7,529 nt of DNA from an uncultured Austwickia sp. (GCA_934678955.1 CAKUSI010000174.1:1-7529); one strand, 5' to 3'. Positions 1-7,280 are shown, counted from the stretch's first letter. Program-made: numbers and translations. Notes: generated by a model not told the origin, from the letters alone.

Positions 1-1114
1 CGCCGAGAGCCATCCACAGGTTCTGATCATTGCTCCTCCCGCGCGGATCGATGGCAAGCACAGCCTGCAGCGGAAGAACACCGTTCCCCAGTGCAGTGAT
101 CTGCTGATTCGGCGTGAGCGCGTGTGCTGGGTCGGTCACCCAGCCCGCGGGGAGGCCCATGAGCCACTCCACGAACTTGGGGGCTGGTCGCGGCCCTGCC
201 GCCTCGGTCAGGAGCGCGGGTGCGGGTGCGGGCCTGCCGGTGATGTGTTCCCACCGTGCGATGGCGTGAGCGTAGCCTCCCCAGCGTTGAAGATGCCCTC
301 GACCAGGTTCCACAGCGTCTCCGACTCGGCGCTCTTGCTCCGCAAGCCAGGCGGTCCGTTGAGGACGAGGTCGATGATCTGGTGAGAGAGCGCGATCGTC
401 CCGCGCCGCGCCTTGACTTGGTCGAGCGATTCGCCGCCACGGGTGGAGTCGGTCGCGAGCGGCGTGCGGAACAGCGCCTTGGCGGCGGGCAATGATGAAG
501 ACGCGGAGCCTGGGATGAGGAGCACCGGCGAGGGAAGCAGGTAGGCCGATCCATTGCGCATCCATCCGCAGGTCGGCCAGATCGCCCAGTACGGCGCCGG
601 CTGCGCGTAGAGGTCGAGTTGCGGTGTCTCCCAGACCCCACGGGTCGGGTTCCAGGTCGCGAAGGGTTGCATCGTCGGGGTTGCGGGACTCATGGTCGGT
701 TCCTTCCTGGCGTGTGCGGACCGCTGGGGATGACAGCAGCCCGCGCACGTTCTCGATGACGACCAGCCCGGGTTGCAGTGCCTCGATCGCGGTCGCCATG
801 TGCGACCAGAGCCCGGAGCGGGTGCCGGGCGCGAGACCGGCTCGCTTGCCGACCGTGGACACGTCCTGACAGGGGAACCCGCCGCACAGCACATCGACGG
901 GCTCGACGGTCTGCCAGTCGATGGTGGTGATGTCGCCCAGGTTCGGGGCATCGGGCCAGTGGTGGGAGAAGATGCGGGCGACGGGCTTGCTGATTTCGGA
1001 GAACCAGATGGTCTCCGCGCCGAAGACGTGTTCGATGGCGAGGTCGAGCCCGCCGTACCCGGAGAAGAGCGATCCGACTCTGAGCGGGTGGTCGAGCTGA
1101 GTGGGGTCGTGCAT
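1..1114 (-). CDS. C5-cytosine DNA methyltransferase, 3' end cut by the window edge
   Basis: Transfers a methyl group from S-adenosylmethionine to carbon 5 of cytosine in duplex DNA. The 371 visible residues contain the family motifs in order: motif I LFSGYGG (16-22), motif IV GGFPCQDVS with catalytic Cys82, motif VI ENV (121-123), motif VIII HPRLRVF (200-206), motif IX-like FVEWLMGLPAGWV (314-326) and motif X around QITALGNGVLP (338-348). With motif X already present, only a short C-terminus should lie beyond position 1. The ATG at 1114 is the only ATG after an upstream in-frame TGA, and GGAG (1120-1123) lies 5 nt before it. Residues about 210-277, where the target-recognition domain should be, have poor third-position GC, while another frame there looks coding (see next entry). 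The family assignment is firm; whether the enzyme is active is uncertain. Alone beside a relaxase, with no restriction endonuclease visible, it looks like an orphan protective methylase. Confidence 0.88.
   Translation of the reverse strand, partial: MHDPTQLDHPLRVGSLFSGYGGLDLAIEHVFGAETIWFSEISKPVARIFSHHWPDAPNLGDITTIDWQTVEPVDVLCGGFPCQDVSTVGKRAGLAPGTRSGLWSHMATAIEALQPGLVVIENVRGLLSSPAVRTRQEGTDHESRNPDDATLRDLEPDPWGLGDTATRPLRAAGAVLGDLADLRMDAQWIGLPASLAGAPHPRLRVFIIARRQGAVPHAARDRLHPWRRIARPSQGAARDDRALSPDHRPRPQRTAWLAEQERRVGDAVEPGRGHLQRWGGYAHAIARWEHITGRPAPAPALLTEAAGPRPAPKFVEWLMGLPAGWVTDPAHALTPNQQITALGNGVLPLQAVLAIDPRGRSNDQNLWMALG
208..480 (-). other. Frame-displaced target-recognition segment of the methyltransferase
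   Basis: Within the methyltransferase, the minus-strand frame ending at the TGA at 208-210 has much higher third-position GC between about 480 and 268 than the methyltransferase frame does. It translates to sensible protein, including LFRTPLATDS, SLDQVKARRG and HQIIDLVLNG. Segments starting (L)RTP or LPTP are typical of the variable recognition region of actinobacterial and actinophage C5 methylases. Motifs I-VIII lie upstream and IX-X downstream in the other frame. The simplest reading is two offsetting indels, one near 480-490 and one near 265-285, either real or sequencing errors. An alternative is that the gene once ended in this frame at 208. The codon contrast is seen directly; the mechanism is inferred. 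Confidence 0.55.
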
Positions 1115-1280
1115 GAAGGCTCCGGCCGATCGGCGATCCCCGGCCGGACTCCATAAGCGAAGTCATTGCCAGGCTGGTCACCGGGCAGGTGCACGAGCAC
1201 TCCGAACTGCCGTCCGTCGATCACTGGCGCGCTGATGCGATCCCGTCCCGCGCACCTTCGAGCACCGCGACGTTGACGCC
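1115..1280 (-). pseudogene. Possible remnant of a small gene upstream of the methyltransferase
   Basis: Two adjoining minus-strand stretches in different frames have coding-like third-position GC. One, about 1280-1224, reads GVNVAVLEGARDGIASA and stops at a TGA at 1221-1223. The other, about 1227-1115, reads PVIDGRQFGVLVHLPG then DQPGNDFAYGV and continues with no stop into the methyltransferase in the wrong frame. Joined, they resemble one small protein interrupted by a frameshift, with its stop before the methyltransferase lost. I do not recognise the family. It could also be non-coding DNA whose high GC keeps frames open. Confidence 0.25.
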
Positions 1281-1296
1281 CCGCCGACCCGTTCAC

Positions 1297-1390
1297 GGCC
1301 GGAGTCGCCCCGGCCCATCTGAGCCGCCACACGTCTTTCTGTAGAGGCGCGACCGCGCATTGTCGCGGCCGAGAGCGGCGACTTCCGGCC
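1297..1390. repeat. Long imperfect inverted repeat upstream of the relaxase; candidate oriT or leader structure
   Basis: GGCCGGAGTCGCC (1297-1309) is the reverse complement of GGCGACTTCCGGCC (1377-1390) apart from one extra T. This gives a 13-bp stem with a single bulge. The enclosed 67 nt contain a second, smaller hairpin, CGCGAC (1348-1353) against GTCGCG (1362-1367). The structure ends 17 nt before the relaxase Shine-Dalgarno sequence. MobF origins of transfer are usually found near the relaxase gene and contain inverted repeats next to nic, which makes this the best oriT candidate in the window. No nic consensus was recognised, so an attenuator or protein-binding site is equally possible. 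Confidence 0.4.
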
Positions 1391-1407
1391 CACCTTGCGG
1401 GCACGGG

Positions 1408-1413
1408 AAGGAG
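1408..1413 (+). promoter_or_regulatory. Ribosome binding site that fixes the relaxase start
   Basis: AAGGAG lies 6 nt before the GTG at 1420. This supports GTG 1420 over the in-frame TTG at 1360, which lies inside the inverted-repeat structure. Confidence 0.8.
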
Positions 1414-1419
1414 TCGCTG

Positions 1420-4400
1420 GTGACGGTTTCGATGCGCGTGATGACCGCGGGCGATGGTTACAAGTACCTGCTCCGCTCGGTCGCGGCCGGCGACGGTGAT
1501 CGTTCGCTCTCGACTCCGTTGACGCGCTACTACGCCGAGGCGGGGAACCCGCCGGGGTTCTGGATCGGCCAGGGCCTCGCCGCCCTCGGAAACGGCGAAC
1601 TGACGCCGGGCTCGCAGGTGTCGGAAGCACAACTCGAGCTGCGGATCGGGTCCGGTCGTGATCCGATCACCGGCGACCCACTCGGCAAGGCATACCCGAC
1701 GTTCTCGCCGGTGGCCGAGCGGATCGAACGCCGCATCCAGGCCCTCAATGATGGTCTGGGGCCGGCGGCGCGGGCGGTCGAGACAGCACGGATCGAGGCC
1801 GAGGAAACCGCGCACGAAACCCGGCGTGCGGTAGCGGCGTTCGACTTCACCTTCTCGGTGCCCAAGAGCGTGTCGGCGTTGTGGGCGGTTGCCGACGCCG
1901 GGACGCAAGCGTTGATCGCGGACGCGCATCATGCGGCGGTTGCGGAACTGGTTGCGTTCCTCGAACGCGAGGTTGCAGTCACCCGCATCGGCGCGGATGG
2001 CCCCGAGGGCACGGTTGCACACGTCGATGTCCTCGGCGTGGCCGCGACCGCCTTCGACCACTACGACTCCCGGGCTGGCGATCCGCAGTTGCACACCCAT
2101 GTCGTCATCAGCAACAAGGTCAAGACCGCCCAAGACGGCAAGTGGCGCGCCCTCGCGGGGCGGCCGATGCACGCCGCGGTCGTCGCGGTCTCCGAGCTCT
2201 ACAACGCCGCTCTGGCCGACCGGCTCACCCGCACCCTCGGCATCGAGTGGGAGACCCGCGACCGGGGCCGGGACCGCAACCCCGCCTGGGAAATCACCGG
2301 CGTCACCGAACAACTGATCGGTGAGTTCTCCACCAGGTCACAGCACATCAAGGCCGAGAAAGACCGCCTCATCGCCGAATACGTCGCCACGCACGGCAGA
2401 CAGCCGTCTGCCCGGATCGTGTTGAAGCTCCGCGCCCAAGCGACCCTGGCGACCCGGCCTGAGAAGCACATCCACTCGCTCGCGGACCTCACTCTCCAAT
2501 GGCGGGAACGTGCCGCTCGGGTGCTCGGGCAGGACGCAACCGGCTGGGCACGCACCCTCACCCACCAGGAGGCGGACGCGCCGGCTCGGGTGTTGCGGGC
2601 CGACGACGTGCCGCTGGATGTCGTACGCGAGGTCGGGCTGTCGGTGATGGAGGTCGTGAGTGAGAAGCGGTCGACGTGGACGCGCTGGAACCTGCACGCC
2701 GAAGCATCCCGGCAGTTGATGGGCTGGCGGTTCGCCTCGATGCTGGATCGGGAGGCGATCACCGGGCTCGTGGTCGATGCCGCCGAACACGCCTCGCTGC
2801 GCCTGACCCCGCCCGAACTCGCGTCCAGCCCGGTGCAGCTCCGCCGAGCCGATGGCACCTCACGGTTCCGGCCACACGCCTCAGCGCTGTTCTCATCCGA
2901 AGCCCTGCTCTCCGCCGAAGACCGGCTCCTGAACCGCGCCGACACTCTCGCCGGGCCGGTGGTGTCGTTGGAGACCATCGAGCAGATCACCAGCCACCCC
3001 GACCCACGAGGCCGGATGCTCGGCGAGGATCAGGCCGCAGCCCTGGCCGCGATCACCGTCTCCGGCCGCACCCTCGACGTGCTGGTCGGCCCCGCCGGCG
3101 CCGGGAAGACCACCGCAATGTCAGCATTGCGCCGCGCATGGGAGAAGGAACACGGCCCCGGCTCGGTCGTCGGACTCGCACCGTCCGCCGTAGCGGCGCA
3201 GGTGTTGGCCGATGATCTGGGGATCGTCACGGAGAACACGGCGAAGTGGTGGCAGAACCACCTCATGCACGGCACCACGTTCGAAGCGGGCCAGCTCGTC
3301 ATCATCGACGAGGCATCCCTGGCCGGCACCGCCTCCCTCGACCGCATCACAGCCGAAGCCGAGCAGGCCGGCGCGAAGACGCTGTTGGTCGGTGACTGGG
3401 GGCAACTCCAATCAGTTGATGCGGGCGGTGCGTTCTCGATGCTCGTCCACGCCCGCGACGACACCCCCGAACTACTCGACATCCACCGCTTCACCCGCGC
3501 CTGGGAGAAGACCACCTCCCTCCAGCTCCGCCACGGACGCCCTGAGGCGATCGACACCCTCATCGACCACGACCGCATCACCGGCGGCGACCAAGAGACC
3601 ATGATCGACGCCGCCTACACCGCATGGCGACGCGACCTCGCCGCCGGGCGGGCGTCGATCCTCGTCGCCGAGACCCACGAGACCGTCACCGCCCTCAACG
3701 CCCGCGCGCGAGCGGACAGGATCATCGACGGCATCGTGCACGGTACCCGTGAAGTCGGCCTGCACGACGGCACCGCCGTGTCCGAGGGCGATCTGGTTAT
3801 CACCCGCCACAACGATTGCCGCCTCCGCAACGGCCGGTCCTGGGTCCGCAACGGCACCCGCTGGACCGTCACCGGCGTTCACGCGGACGGGTCAGCCAGC
3901 ATCCGCCCGGTCGGCCGCTGGCTTCGGGGCGGGATCGTCCTGCCCGCCGACTACGTGGCCGAATACCTCGACCTCGGCTACGCCATCACCGCGCACCGTG
4001 CCCAGGGTGTGACGACCGACACCGCGCACGTCATCGCCACCGTGACCACCACGAGGGAGAACTTCTACGTCGCCATGACCCGCGGCGCTGACGGGAACTT
4101 CGCCTACGTCGTCCTCGACCGACCCGACGACAGCCACGACGTGCCGCACCCCAGCGACAACCCGGACGCCACCGCAAGGTCGGTGCTCTACGGCGTGATC
4201 CAGCACATCGGCGCCGAGCTATCCGCGCACGAGGCCATCACTGCCGAACAGGAACGGTGGAGCAACATCGGCCAGCTCGCCGCCGAATACGAAACCATCG
4301 CCCAAGCCGCCCAACACGACCGCTGGGCCACCCTCCTTGCCATCGCCGGACTCACCGGCGAGCAGGTCAATGCCGTCCTCGACTCTGACGCCTACCCGGC

Positions 4401-4980
4401 TCTGTCGGCCGAGCTGAGGCACGCCGAAGCCAACCACCACGACCTCGACACCTTGCTACCGCGCCTGATCGCCGCCCGCGGGCTGGACGACGCCGACGAC
4501 ATCGCTTCGGTGATCCACGCCCGCGTCGCCCGCGCCACCAGTCGGCCCGCCGGATCGGGCCGCACCCGCAAGCCCCCTCGGCTCATCGCCGGCCTCATTC
4601 CCTACGCAGATGGGCCGATGGCCGACGACATGCGCCAAGCCCTGGATGAACGCCACGAGCTGATCGAAGCCCGCGCCGACGCCGTACTCACGGGCGCGCT
4701 CACCGACAGCGCGCCGTGGACAGCCCAGCTCGGCCTGGAACCCAAGGACGCGAAGCAGCGGACGGCATGGCGGCGAGCGGCTGTCATCGTCGCGGCGTAC
4801 CGGGACCGCTATCAGATCACCGACGACCGAACCCCACTCGGCCCGGCACCGCAGAGCACCCGCCAGAAGATCGACCGCGCCCGGGCCGAAGCCGCGCTCA
4901 GGGAACTCAATGCCGGTACGTCGGCACCCGAGACCGGGCGCCCGGTAACGCAGGCCGTGAGTCGCGGTCCCCGTCTCTGA
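1420..4980 (+). CDS. traA: MobF-family conjugative relaxase-helicase (TrwC/TraA type)
   Basis: Nicks the transferred strand at oriT through a tyrosine, stays bound to the 5' end and unwinds the DNA 5'-3' for export through the coupling protein. The product has 1186 residues from a GTG start. The N-terminus VSMRVMTAGDGYKYLL supplies Tyr14 and Tyr16, and TRYYAEAG supplies Tyr37 and Tyr38. The metal-binding histidines lie in HYDSRAGDPQLHTHVVISN (His214, His225, His227). The RecD-like helicase follows: Walker A GPAGAGKT (557-564), Walker B IIDEA (628-632), motif III GDWGQL (658-663) and motif VI YAITAHRAQG (854-863), then YVAMTRG near 885. Residues about 290-540 link the two activities. Residues about 925-1186 are a helical, basic tail of unassigned function. 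All key motifs are intact, so the protein is probably active. It is divergent from the methyltransferase and is followed 66 nt later by the next plus-strand gene. The symbol traA follows common actinobacterial usage. Confidence 0.96.
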   Translation: MTVSMRVMTAGDGYKYLLRSVAAGDGDRSLSTPLTRYYAEAGNPPGFWIGQGLAALGNGELTPGSQVSEAQLELRIGSGRDPITGDPLGKAYPTFSPVAERIERRIQALNDGLGPAARAVETARIEAEETAHETRRAVAAFDFTFSVPKSVSALWAVADAGTQALIADAHHAAVAELVAFLEREVAVTRIGADGPEGTVAHVDVLGVAATAFDHYDSRAGDPQLHTHVVISNKVKTAQDGKWRALAGRPMHAAVVAVSELYNAALADRLTRTLGIEWETRDRGRDRNPAWEITGVTEQLIGEFSTRSQHIKAEKDRLIAEYVATHGRQPSARIVLKLRAQATLATRPEKHIHSLADLTLQWRERAARVLGQDATGWARTLTHQEADAPARVLRADDVPLDVVREVGLSVMEVVSEKRSTWTRWNLHAEASRQLMGWRFASMLDREAITGLVVDAAEHASLRLTPPELASSPVQLRRADGTSRFRPHASALFSSEALLSAEDRLLNRADTLAGPVVSLETIEQITSHPDPRGRMLGEDQAAALAAITVSGRTLDVLVGPAGAGKTTAMSALRRAWEKEHGPGSVVGLAPSAVAAQVLADDLGIVTENTAKWWQNHLMHGTTFEAGQLVIIDEASLAGTASLDRITAEAEQAGAKTLLVGDWGQLQSVDAGGAFSMLVHARDDTPELLDIHRFTRAWEKTTSLQLRHGRPEAIDTLIDHDRITGGDQETMIDAAYTAWRRDLAAGRASILVAETHETVTALNARARADRIIDGIVHGTREVGLHDGTAVSEGDLVITRHNDCRLRNGRSWVRNGTRWTVTGVHADGSASIRPVGRWLRGGIVLPADYVAEYLDLGYAITAHRAQGVTTDTAHVIATVTTTRENFYVAMTRGADGNFAYVVLDRPDDSHDVPHPSDNPDATARSVLYGVIQHIGAELSAHEAITAEQERWSNIGQLAAEYETIAQAAQHDRWATLLAIAGLTGEQVNAVLDSDAYPALSAELRHAEANHHDLDTLLPRLIAARGLDDADDIASVIHARVARATSRPAGSGRTRKPPRLIAGLIPYADGPMADDMRQALDERHELIEARADAVLTGALTDSAPWTAQLGLEPKDAKQRTAWRRAAVIVAAYRDRYQITDDRTPLGPAPQSTRQKIDRARAEAALRELNAGTSAPETGRPVTQAVSRGPRL

Positions 4981-5035
4981 ACGCTGTCGGTCGTGTCTGC
5001 GATCCTTGACGTAGAGCATTCAGTCGATGAGAGAC

Positions 5036-5039
5036 GAGG
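5036..5039 (+). promoter_or_regulatory. Ribosome binding site that decides the start of the HEPN-like gene
   Basis: GAGG at 5036-5039 lies 7 nt before the GTG at 5047. The alternative in-frame GTG at 4993 has no purine-rich sequence before it, so 5047 is preferred. Confidence 0.6.
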
Positions 5040-5046
5040 TGGGAAG

Positions 5047-6177
5047 GTGGCGCAGTCGGAGCAAGCACGCGAGATCGCGCGACGCCTCGGCGTGGTCAGC
5101 CATCCCACCCTCGACCAACTGGCCGAAGCCGTCGCGCACTTTGCTCCGTTGGGTTGGGCGATGTGCGGGCGCTGGCATATGGAAGGCACCTTGCGCGTCC
5201 TCCAACAAGCCGGGAACGGTGCCACGGACGCCGAGCTGGACGAAGCGATCACCGATGTATGGAACAACGAGAACGCGACCTGGCTGAAACACGCCGCCGC
5301 GCCGATGCGCCGATGGTCGAACTCTCACTACCCCTTCAAGCAGCTTGTCTGGGATCGAGTCAGTCTCATCGAGAAGGCCATCGAGCATCACTTCGCAGGT
5401 GCCTATGAGGCGTCGACCCCGATCATCTTGGCTCAGATCGACGGCATGAGCCGGGACCTCACCGGACAGTCCTTCTTCTCGAAAGGGAGCAACGACCCGT
5501 ATCTGGATGACGAGACGATCGCTGGCATGGAAACCAACCTCCCGGTGGTGCGCGCCCTCTTCTCCGAAGACGTAAGGCCAACCGGCGACTACGGCAAGGT
5601 GTCTCGACACGGCGTGCTCCACGGCCGCGACCTCGGCTACGCGACCCGCGTGAACTCCACCAAGACCATCGTCCTCGTCGCCGCCCTGGCCGAGTACCTA
5701 CCCAAGATCGCCGACAACGCTGGCGCCCAACTCCGACGACAACACGAGGACGAAGTTGCCGGGTCCACCGAACTCGATGAACTTGGGCGACTTGTGGACG
5801 ATCGCCAGGTACCCGAGTTGCTGAACTTCGCCTACGACTTCGACACCGAATACCTCAACGCCGTCTTGTTGAACCCGGCGCCGTTCAACGCGCGGTGGCA
5901 ACTGGCCGCGGTCGCACGCAAGCACGGCCTCGACCCGGAAGCGTTCACACTTGACGAGGATCAGACCGGCTGGCGCTGGCACTACACAATCCCAGCCGGC
6001 CAGACCCTCGGCTATGCCGCACGTCCAAGCACCAGCAGCGAGCGACGCCATCCCGATGTGTGGCGATGGGACAACCCCACCACGCCTGGCACGTTCCCGT
6101 GGAACGACTCAACGGGTTGGCGCTCCGACGATGACTTCCCACGATCCCCGAACTGGGAACCCAAACTCGTCGTGTAG
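5047..6177 (+). CDS. Uncharacterised protein with a HEPN-type RHxxxH motif
   Basis: I cannot name a family for this 376-residue protein. It is soluble-looking, with no signal peptide or membrane segment. Residues 1-130 are mostly helical, with short aromatic patches. Residues about 180-220 contain SRHGVLHGRDLGY followed by a helix with NSTKTIVLVAALAEYL. Arg187-His188-x3-His192 fits the R-x4-6-H ribonuclease motif of HEPN proteins, where a polar residue commonly follows the Arg. RHxxLHG followed by an N-S-x-K helix recurs in HEPN-like hypothetical proteins. The last 70 residues are unusually rich in tryptophan. The gene starts 66 nt after the relaxase stop with no obvious promoter between, so co-transcription is likely. 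HEPN proteins often act as RNases in toxin-antitoxin or abortive-infection systems; applying that here is inference, and no antitoxin gene is visible next to it. An alternative GTG start at 4993 would add 18 residues. Confidence 0.88.
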   Translation: MAQSEQAREIARRLGVVSHPTLDQLAEAVAHFAPLGWAMCGRWHMEGTLRVLQQAGNGATDAELDEAITDVWNNENATWLKHAAAPMRRWSNSHYPFKQLVWDRVSLIEKAIEHHFAGAYEASTPIILAQIDGMSRDLTGQSFFSKGSNDPYLDDETIAGMETNLPVVRALFSEDVRPTGDYGKVSRHGVLHGRDLGYATRVNSTKTIVLVAALAEYLPKIADNAGAQLRRQHEDEVAGSTELDELGRLVDDRQVPELLNFAYDFDTEYLNAVLLNPAPFNARWQLAAVARKHGLDPEAFTLDEDQTGWRWHYTIPAGQTLGYAARPSTSSERRHPDVWRWDNPTTPGTFPWNDSTGWRSDDDFPRSPNWEPKLVV

Positions 6178-6232
6178 CTATCGTCAGCTCGCTAGATCGA
6201 GCGCCCAGACCCGCCCGGCGCAGAGCGATAGC
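6177..6232. terminator. Candidate bidirectional terminator between convergent genes
   Basis: GCTATCG (6177-6183) and CGATAGC (6226-6232) form a perfect 7-bp inverted repeat. Inside it are two smaller stems: GCTCG/CGAGC (6187-6191, 6198-6202, 6-nt loop) and GCGCC/GGCGC (6201-6205, 6217-6221, 11-nt loop). The two smaller stems overlap by 2 nt. The structure starts at the last base of the plus-strand stop and covers the dprA stop and its last dozen codons. There is no T-run, as is common in actinobacterial terminators, so the call rests on position and symmetry only. Confidence 0.4.
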
Positions 6233-7196
6233 CGCCGAACTCGTGTCCGACAGCGGATCGCGTCAGGTTCTTGCCGGTTGGCTCAGCGCCGTCGAGCAGT
6301 GCGATAACATCGCTGGCCTGAGTGACGACGGACGCGGCCCCGTGCTTGATGAGTTCGTTCGGTCCGTTGCTGACGGCACTGGTCACGGGACCGGGCACCG
6401 CGCCGACAACCCGGCCGAGGCCGAGCGCGTTGAGCACGGTCGTGAGCGACCCAGACCGTACGCCAGCCTCCGGGATCACGACACCACCGGAGAGTGCCGC
6501 CATCAGCCGGTTTCGCGCGATGAACCTGTCCCGGCTGGGCACAGCACCTGGCGGGAGTTCGGTCACCAGCAGGCCGGTGTCACCGATCCGATCCAGCAGT
6601 TCGGTGTGCGCGGCCGGATGGCGGCGATCTAAGCCAGTTGCCAACACGGCGATCGTCTGACCGGCGGCGGCGAGCACGCTCCGGTGCGCCGCACTGTCGA
6701 TACCGTAAGCGCCTCCGGCGATGACCACCCGTTCCTCATCGGCCAACCCTGTCGCAAGTTCACTCGTGACGTGCTCGCCGTAGTGGGTGGACGCGCGAGC
6801 GCCCGTGACTGTGACCCGATCGCTCAGCGCCGTCGCCAAGAACGACGATGCGCCCTGTGTCCACAGCACATACGGGGCGCGGTCGCCCAGCTCGTCCAGC
6901 CCGGCAGGCCACTCCCGATCCGCCGGAATTAGCGTGCCGAACCCGTGTTGCTCGGCCTCGGTCACCCGCGCCATCAAGTCGGGCGCGATCCGTGCTCGCA
7001 GGCGTTCGCGCCACAACAGCACGTCGGCACGGCCCAGCCCTGTCACGTCGTGATCGGACTCGACCAGGCTCAGCGTTGCTACGCCGCCGTGGCGTCCCAG
7101 GATGTATCCGGTCGTCAGATCGTCTGGTTCGGCGATCATCGACAGCGCGATCCGCGCCGTCCGTTCGCCCTGCACCTGCTCCACCAGCGTCGCCAT
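6192..7196 (-). CDS. dprA: DprA/Smf-family DNA-processing protein
   Basis: DprA binds single-stranded DNA, protects it and, in transformable bacteria, loads RecA on it. The 334-residue product has an N-terminal helical part (about 1-90), then EWPAGLDEL and YVLWTQG (95-115), which lead into the Rossmann-like core. Core motifs are TGARASTHYG (131-140, usually GSR or GTR), IAGGAYGID (159-167), TIAVLATGLD (181-190), RFIARNRLMAALS (224-236), PEAGVRSGS (242-250), GAVPGP (265-270) and NELIKHGA (280-287). The protein ends about 45 residues later, so the C-terminal winged-helix domain of many DprA proteins appears to be missing. The ATG at 7196 follows an in-frame TGA, and AAGGA (7205-7209) lies 8 nt before it. 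It is convergent with the HEPN-like gene. Being next to a relaxase suggests a mobile-element copy acting on incoming single strands, which is inference. Some related proteins in the same fold superfamily are nucleotide sensors. Confidence 0.94.
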   Translation of the reverse strand: MATLVEQVQGERTARIALSMIAEPDDLTTGYILGRHGGVATLSLVESDHDVTGLGRADVLLWRERLRARIAPDLMARVTEAEQHGFGTLIPADREWPAGLDELGDRAPYVLWTQGASSFLATALSDRVTVTGARASTHYGEHVTSELATGLADEERVVIAGGAYGIDSAAHRSVLAAAGQTIAVLATGLDRRHPAAHTELLDRIGDTGLLVTELPPGAVPSRDRFIARNRLMAALSGGVVIPEAGVRSGSLTTVLNALGLGRVVGAVPGPVTSAVSNGPNELIKHGAASVVTQASDVIALLDGAEPTGKNLTRSAVGHEFGGYRSAPGGSGRSI

Positions 7197-7280
7197 GATC
7201 GGTGTCCTTCCACTTCAAGGTCACCGACGAGGTGCACCGCCGGGCGCCACCGATAGGGGTTCCCTTCGTCGCAGGTCGGA

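Noticed and set aside
1360..1419. Longer relaxase start at TTG 1360
   Set aside because: The 20 extra residues lie in the inverted-repeat region and do not resemble the family N-terminus, while GTG 1420 has an AAGGAG site 6 nt upstream and begins the typical VTVSMRVM sequence.
208..2313. Very long open frame on the minus strand (about 700 codons)
   Set aside because: Beyond the methyltransferase it is antisense to the relaxase, whose motifs are complete, and the translation is rich in Arg, Gly and Asp without domains. High GC keeps the frame open. Only the 208-480 part, and possibly 1115-1227, shows coding signal.
4993..5046. Longer start of the HEPN-like gene at GTG 4993
   Set aside because: There is no ribosome binding site before it, whereas GTG 5047 has GAGG at a 7-nt spacing. 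It cannot be excluded completely.
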